8,160 bases of DNA from Actinomycetota bacterium (GTDB lineage Bacteria; Actinomycetota; Thermoleophilia; Gaiellales; Gaiellaceae). The notes beneath the pieces were generated by a model. That model saw only the letters and a list, made by a program, of their open reading frames with translations, was not told the origin of the DNA and did no database searches. Where the stretch lies: NCBI GenBank assembly GCA_005885085.1, contig VAXY01000070.1, positions 1-8,160 of the forward strand. Reading direction: 5' to 3'. A program made the translations under genes and the position numbers. Below, one piece after another: positions 5,796 to 8,160 of the stretch; the stretch's first letter is position 1; each line of letters opens with the position of its first letter.

Positions 5796-7063
5796 ACGCC
5801 TTCGTGGCGATTCTGTGCCAGGTGCAGCCTCAAGAGGTGGAGTGCCGTCACCGCGGCGCGGCGACGGATCGAGTCGCGGTCGCCCGGAAACACGAAGTCG
5901 GCGCTGCGCACCCCCGCAGGCCCCTCCGCCTGCAGATACACGAGACCGACCGGCTTCTCCTCGCTGCCGCCGCCCGGCCCGGCGATCCCGGTGACGGAGA
6001 CCGCCACGTCGGCGGTGAGACGGGCCCGCGCTCCGGCGGCCATCGCCGCGGCGGCCTCCGCCGAGACGGCGCCGTGCCGCTCCAGGAGCTCTGCTGGCAC
6101 GTCGAGCTGACGCATCTTCAGGTCGTCCGAGTAGGCCACCACGCCACCGAGGAAGACGTCGCTCGCGCCCGGCACCGACGTGAGCCGCTGCGCGACCAAC
6201 CCGCCGGTGCAGGATTCGGCGGTCGCGAGCGTCAGGCCACGCTCGCGGCAGAGACCGAGCACGAGCTCCTCGACCGGGCGTCCGTCACGGCCGAAGAGGT
6301 ACTGCTCCAGGGGAGCGGCGAGCCGGGCCGAGAGGTCGTCCGCGCGCGCCTCCGCGCCCGGCTCGACGACGAGATCGACGTGGATCTCGAAATCGCGCGC
6401 GCAGATCGTCGCCTCCACTCCGTTCCCGTCCCCGCCGGCGTCGGCGAGCGCCTTTGCCACCGCCGACTCACTCGCGCCGAAGAAGCGCAGCAGCCGCAGC
6501 TCCGGCGGCCGGGCTCGATCCAGCACGCGGCGGACCGGCTCGACTCGCAGCGCCTCGGCCCAGAGCCGGCGCAGCTCGGCGGGCGGTCCGGGCAGCACGA
6601 CGACGACGGCTCGGGGCGCCTCGAGCACCAGCCCGGGCGCCGTTCCGGCGAGGCCGAGCGAAAGTGCGCCCTCGGGAATCGTCGCCTGTTTGCGCACGCC
6701 GGCCTCGAAGTCGACGTAGGGACGGCCGAGGCGCTGCGCAAAGCGCCGGGAGATCCCACCGATCTGATCGTGCAGCGGCTCGTCCAGGCGGAGCCCCACG
6801 CCTGCCGCACGCGCCACGAGCTCGACCGTACGGTCGTCGTGGGTCGGGCCGAGCCCGCCCGACACGACGCACAGGTCCGCGCGGAGACCTTCCCCCAGTG
6901 CATCTGCGAGCTCGTCCTCCCGGTCGCCGACGATCACGATCCGCGCCGGCTCGATCCCGAGCCGCAGCAGCTCGGCGGCCAGGTACGGTCCGTTCAGGTC
7001 GGTACGGTCGCCGCGGACGAGCTCGCTGCCGGTGACGACGACGACGGCCCGCGGACGGGTCAA
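5792..7063 (-). CDS. cinA: CinA, nicotinamide-nucleotide amidase / competence-damage protein
   Basis: A two-domain CinA of 423 residues, about the usual length. The N-terminal MoCF-like (COG1058) domain, roughly 5-170, holds GGLGPTHDD at 69-77, and in the family it is linked to ADP-ribose pyrophosphatase activity. The C-terminal PncC domain, roughly 262-420, carries AESCTGG with S284 as the expected nucleophile, YSDDLK (311-316), and TGIAGPGGGSEEKPVG (358-373). It deamidates nicotinamide mononucleotide to nicotinate mononucleotide in NAD recycling. The N-terminal motif reads VTGSELVRGDRTDLNGPYLA, where most CinAs have a GTELLLGQ..NTN pattern, so this is a divergent form. The TTG at 7063 is the most upstream start codon in the frame and overlaps the preceding stop as TTGA. 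GAGGGA is 13 bases away, too far to be ideal, so coupled re-initiation is likely. Confidence 0.95.
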   Translation of the reverse strand: MTRPRAVVVVTGSELVRGDRTDLNGPYLAAELLRLGIEPARIVIVGDREDELADALGEGLRADLCVVSGGLGPTHDDRTVELVARAAGVGLRLDEPLHDQIGGISRRFAQRLGRPYVDFEAGVRKQATIPEGALSLGLAGTAPGLVLEAPRAVVVVLPGPPAELRRLWAEALRVEPVRRVLDRARPPELRLLRFFGASESAVAKALADAGGDGNGVEATICARDFEIHVDLVVEPGAEARADDLSARLAAPLEQYLFGRDGRPVEELVLGLCRERGLTLATAESCTGGLVAQRLTSVPGASDVFLGGVVAYSDDLKMRQLDVPAELLERHGAVSAEAAAAMAAGARARLTADVAVSVTGIAGPGGGSEEKPVGLVYLQAEGPAGVRSADFVFPGDRDSIRRRAAVTALHLLRLHLAQNRHEGV

Positions 7064-7779
7064 ACGCCGGGGCTGATCCCTCGTGCGGTGACGATCAGTG
7101 TCTTGACGCCACCGCGCGGCAGCAGCCGCGTGTGGCCGTTGAGGATCGTGCTCAGATTCTCGGGACGGTCAAGCGTGATCCAGATCTTGCGCCCCGCGAA
7201 GAGCTTCCGCTGGCCAAGCTCGAGCGTGCCCTGGAAGAGGATGCGTCCCGTCGCCGACCCACTGTGGACCTCCAGCCAGCAGTTGCCACGCTTCGCCGTC
7301 ACGATCAGGCGCACGGTCGTGCCCTTGGCGGTCTTCGGGTGAACGACGGGCGTGGGCTGAGAGGGCGTGCTGTTGAGCCCGACCGGCTCCTTCTTTTGTG
7401 GCTCGCCGCGCGTCCAGGCGACGATCACGAGCGCGGTGACGGCCCCGATCCCGAGCAGCGTCAACAGGACAACTCGGGACTGGACGTGGACGCCCCGCGG
7501 CGGCGGGGCCGAGCGTCTAGGGCGGGCGGGTGTCTCCTCCTCCCCGACGACGAAGCGTGAGTTGTACTCGTCGACGTACAACTGGCCGTCGAGGCCGAGA
7601 TATTCGGCGTAGGAGCGCAGGAAGCCCTTGACGTACGTCTGCGCGGGCAGCACGTCGAATTGCTCGTCTTCGAGCGCGCGGAGGTACTTGGCGCGGATCT
7701 TCGTCGTTTGTTCGATCTCGGGGAAGTCGAGAGCCTGGCGCAGTCGCGCCTCGCGGAGGCTGTTCCCAATCTCGAACAC
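7060..7779 (-). CDS. RodZ-like protein: cytoplasmic HTH domain, one membrane helix, extracellular DUF4115-type domain
   Basis: In bacteria with MreB, RodZ links the MreB cytoskeleton to the wall-elongation machinery. The architecture here is the same. Residues 3-76 form a HTH_25-type helix-turn-helix (EIGNSLREAR, TTKIRAKYLRALE, VLPAQTYVKGFLRSYAEYLG). A proline/arginine-rich linker runs about 83-99, with one membrane helix at about 103-122. A Pro/Thr/Ser-rich segment follows, then a beta-rich domain from about 155 (RLIVTAKRGNCWLEV, LFQGTLELGQRKLF) resembling the RodZ C-terminal domain. The frame is open 40 codons further upstream to 7899, but that part is arginine-rich, lacks family character and overlaps the upstream gene. 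GTG at 7779 begins exactly at the HTH domain and gives 239 residues. It heads the chain of overlapping genes. Whether it acts in cell shape here is inferred from architecture and from synteny with Bacillus ymfM/rodZ. No symbol is assigned because the family is broad. Confidence 0.85.
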   Translation of the reverse strand: MFEIGNSLREARLRQALDFPEIEQTTKIRAKYLRALEDEQFDVLPAQTYVKGFLRSYAEYLGLDGQLYVDEYNSRFVVGEEETPARPRRSAPPPRGVHVQSRVVLLTLLGIGAVTALVIVAWTRGEPQKKEPVGLNSTPSQPTPVVHPKTAKGTTVRLIVTAKRGNCWLEVHSGSATGRILFQGTLELGQRKLFAGRKIWITLDRPENLSTILNGHTRLLPRGGVKTLIVTARGISPGV

Positions 7780-7790
7780 GGCGGCAGCCC

Positions 7791-7796
7791 ATTGTA
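7791..7796 (-). promoter_or_regulatory. Candidate -10 element (TACAAT) of the rodZ-like/cinA/thpR/recA/recX operon
   Basis: TACAAT on the minus strand is a near-consensus -10 and ends 11 bases before the GTG, so the mRNA would have a leader of only a few bases. No Shine-Dalgarno is visible before the GTG, which agrees with a near-leaderless start. The -35 region is poor (TGTGCG at 17 bases, two of six). It sits in the only gap, 47 bases, between the upstream membrane protein gene and the operon. Confidence 0.4.
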
Positions 7797-7818
7797 GAGC
7801 GGTCCGGCCGAAGCGCAC

Positions 7819-7828
7819 AGGGGCCCCT
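7819..7828. repeat. Perfect 10-base palindrome AGGGGCCCCT in the gap before the rodZ-like gene
   Basis: The self-complementary AGGGGCCCCT overlaps the stop codon of the upstream gene and lies just outside the -35 position of the candidate promoter. It has no loop, so it is not a hairpin terminator. It could be a protein-binding site, or chance in GC-rich DNA. Confidence 0.2.
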
Positions 7829-8160
7829 AGCGTGAATGTTGATACACGAGCACCAATTCGTAGAAACCGATGGAAAGAGCGGCCGTCAGAGCCAGGCACA
7901 CGGCGAGGGCGCCGGCGATCACGGCCGTGCTCGCGACGCCGGTCCCACTCTGCCTCACCCGAAGCCAGCGCAGGTTCTCGCGCGCCCGCCGCGCCATCAC
8001 GAGCGCGACCAGGCCCAAGAGGAAGGCGAGCGGGATGGCGTAGCCGGCTTCGAGCAGCCCGACCCGCTTCGAGCGCCGCGCCACCTCGATGGCGGCAGGC
8101 AGCGTCGCCAGGGCCGCCAGTGCAAGCACGAGCGCCACCCAGGCGCGTGTCTTACTGCTT
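7827..8160 (-). CDS. Small integral membrane protein, unknown function (5' end cut by window edge)
   Basis: The frame is open to the right edge; 110 residues are visible and the true start is probably a few codons beyond it. GTG at 8138 is the first start codon inside the window, but hydrophobic sequence begins at once there, and the codons before it (SSKTRAW) read like a normal cytoplasmic N-terminus. Counting from that GTG there are three hydrophobic helices: about 1-19, 28-49 and 69-97. They are joined by basic loops (RRSKR; MARRARENLRWLRVRQ), and the positive charge suggests the second loop faces the cytoplasm. I recall similar three-helix proteins, sometimes called DUF4190-like, in Thermoleophilia, but I cannot assign a function. 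Codon use and GC match the neighbours, and the hydrophobic pattern argues it is real. It ends 47 bases before the rodZ-like gene, on the same strand. Confidence 0.7.
   Translation of the reverse strand, partial: SSKTRAWVALVLALAALATLPAAIEVARRSKRVGLLEAGYAIPLAFLLGLVALVMARRARENLRWLRVRQSGTGVASTAVIAGALAVCLALTAALSIGFYELVLVYQHSR

Noticed and set aside
5804..7342. 512-codon plus-strand open frame opposite cinA and the end of the rodZ-like gene
   Set aside because: Length alone is not evidence at this GC. It is a mirror frame of two well-supported genes and has no domain, hydrophobic pattern or Shine-Dalgarno.
7761..7779. Inverted repeat TGTTC-N8-GAACA at the start of the rodZ-like gene as a LexA box
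   Set aside because: The half-sites are in the wrong order and spacing for GAAC-N4-GTTC, and the sequence is explained by HTH-domain codons.
7780..7899. Extension of the rodZ-like gene upstream to 7899
   Set aside because: The extra 40 residues overlap the end of the upstream membrane protein gene and have no HTH character. The domain begins at the GTG at 7779.
1..8160. Search by eye for tRNA/rRNA genes, CRISPR-like direct repeats, insertion sequence ends, toxin-antitoxin pairs or prophage parts
   Set aside because: None seen. Coding sequence fills almost all of the window and is housekeeping in kind. Short structured RNAs inside genes cannot be excluded without computation.

Overview
The window is high-GC housekeeping DNA, and every gene but one lies on the minus strand. 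I see no RNA genes, mobile elements, CRISPR arrays or phage-like parts. Gene content and style suggest a deep-branching actinobacterium, probably class Thermoleophilia (Gaiellales/Solirubrobacterales-like). The reasons are high GC, frequent GTG/TTG starts, RNase Y (not the usual endonuclease of Streptomyces or Mycobacterium), and the run rodZ-like - cinA - thpR - recA - recX - rny - miaB. The taxonomy is inference from recalled protein and gene-order patterns, not from a search.

Layout, following minus-strand transcription from the right edge. (1) 8160-7827: the 3' part of a small three-helix membrane protein whose start is beyond the edge. (2) 7779-3569: a tightly packed operon of a RodZ-like HTH/membrane protein, CinA, ThpR (RNA 2',3'-cyclic phosphodiesterase), RecA and RecX. 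Each junction overlaps by 1 or 4 bases (TTGA, GTGA, TGATG, TAGTG), so translation is probably coupled throughout. (3) 3568-3314: a 255-base gap holding the 5' leader of rny, with three GC-rich hairpins and a good promoter candidate whose -35 lies inside the end of recX. (4) 3313-1694: rny (RNase Y). (5) 1068-1697: the only plus-strand gene, a LysE/RhtB-family exporter. Its stop overlaps the rny stop in one TTAA, and its start lies 8 bases from the divergent miaB start. (6) 1059-1: miaB, cut by the left edge.

Functionally the block mixes recombination and repair (recA, recX), NAD and RNA metabolism (cinA, thpR), mRNA decay (rny), tRNA modification (miaB) and a cell-shape-type protein. The backbone rodZ-cinA-recA-rny-miaB matches the order in Bacillus subtilis, so this is old conserved synteny rather than an accessory island. 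I found no convincing undescribed system. The points most worth a second look are the structured rny leader, the possible near-leaderless starts of miaB and the rodZ-like gene, recA buried inside a coupled operon, and the exporter inserted into an otherwise conserved gene order.
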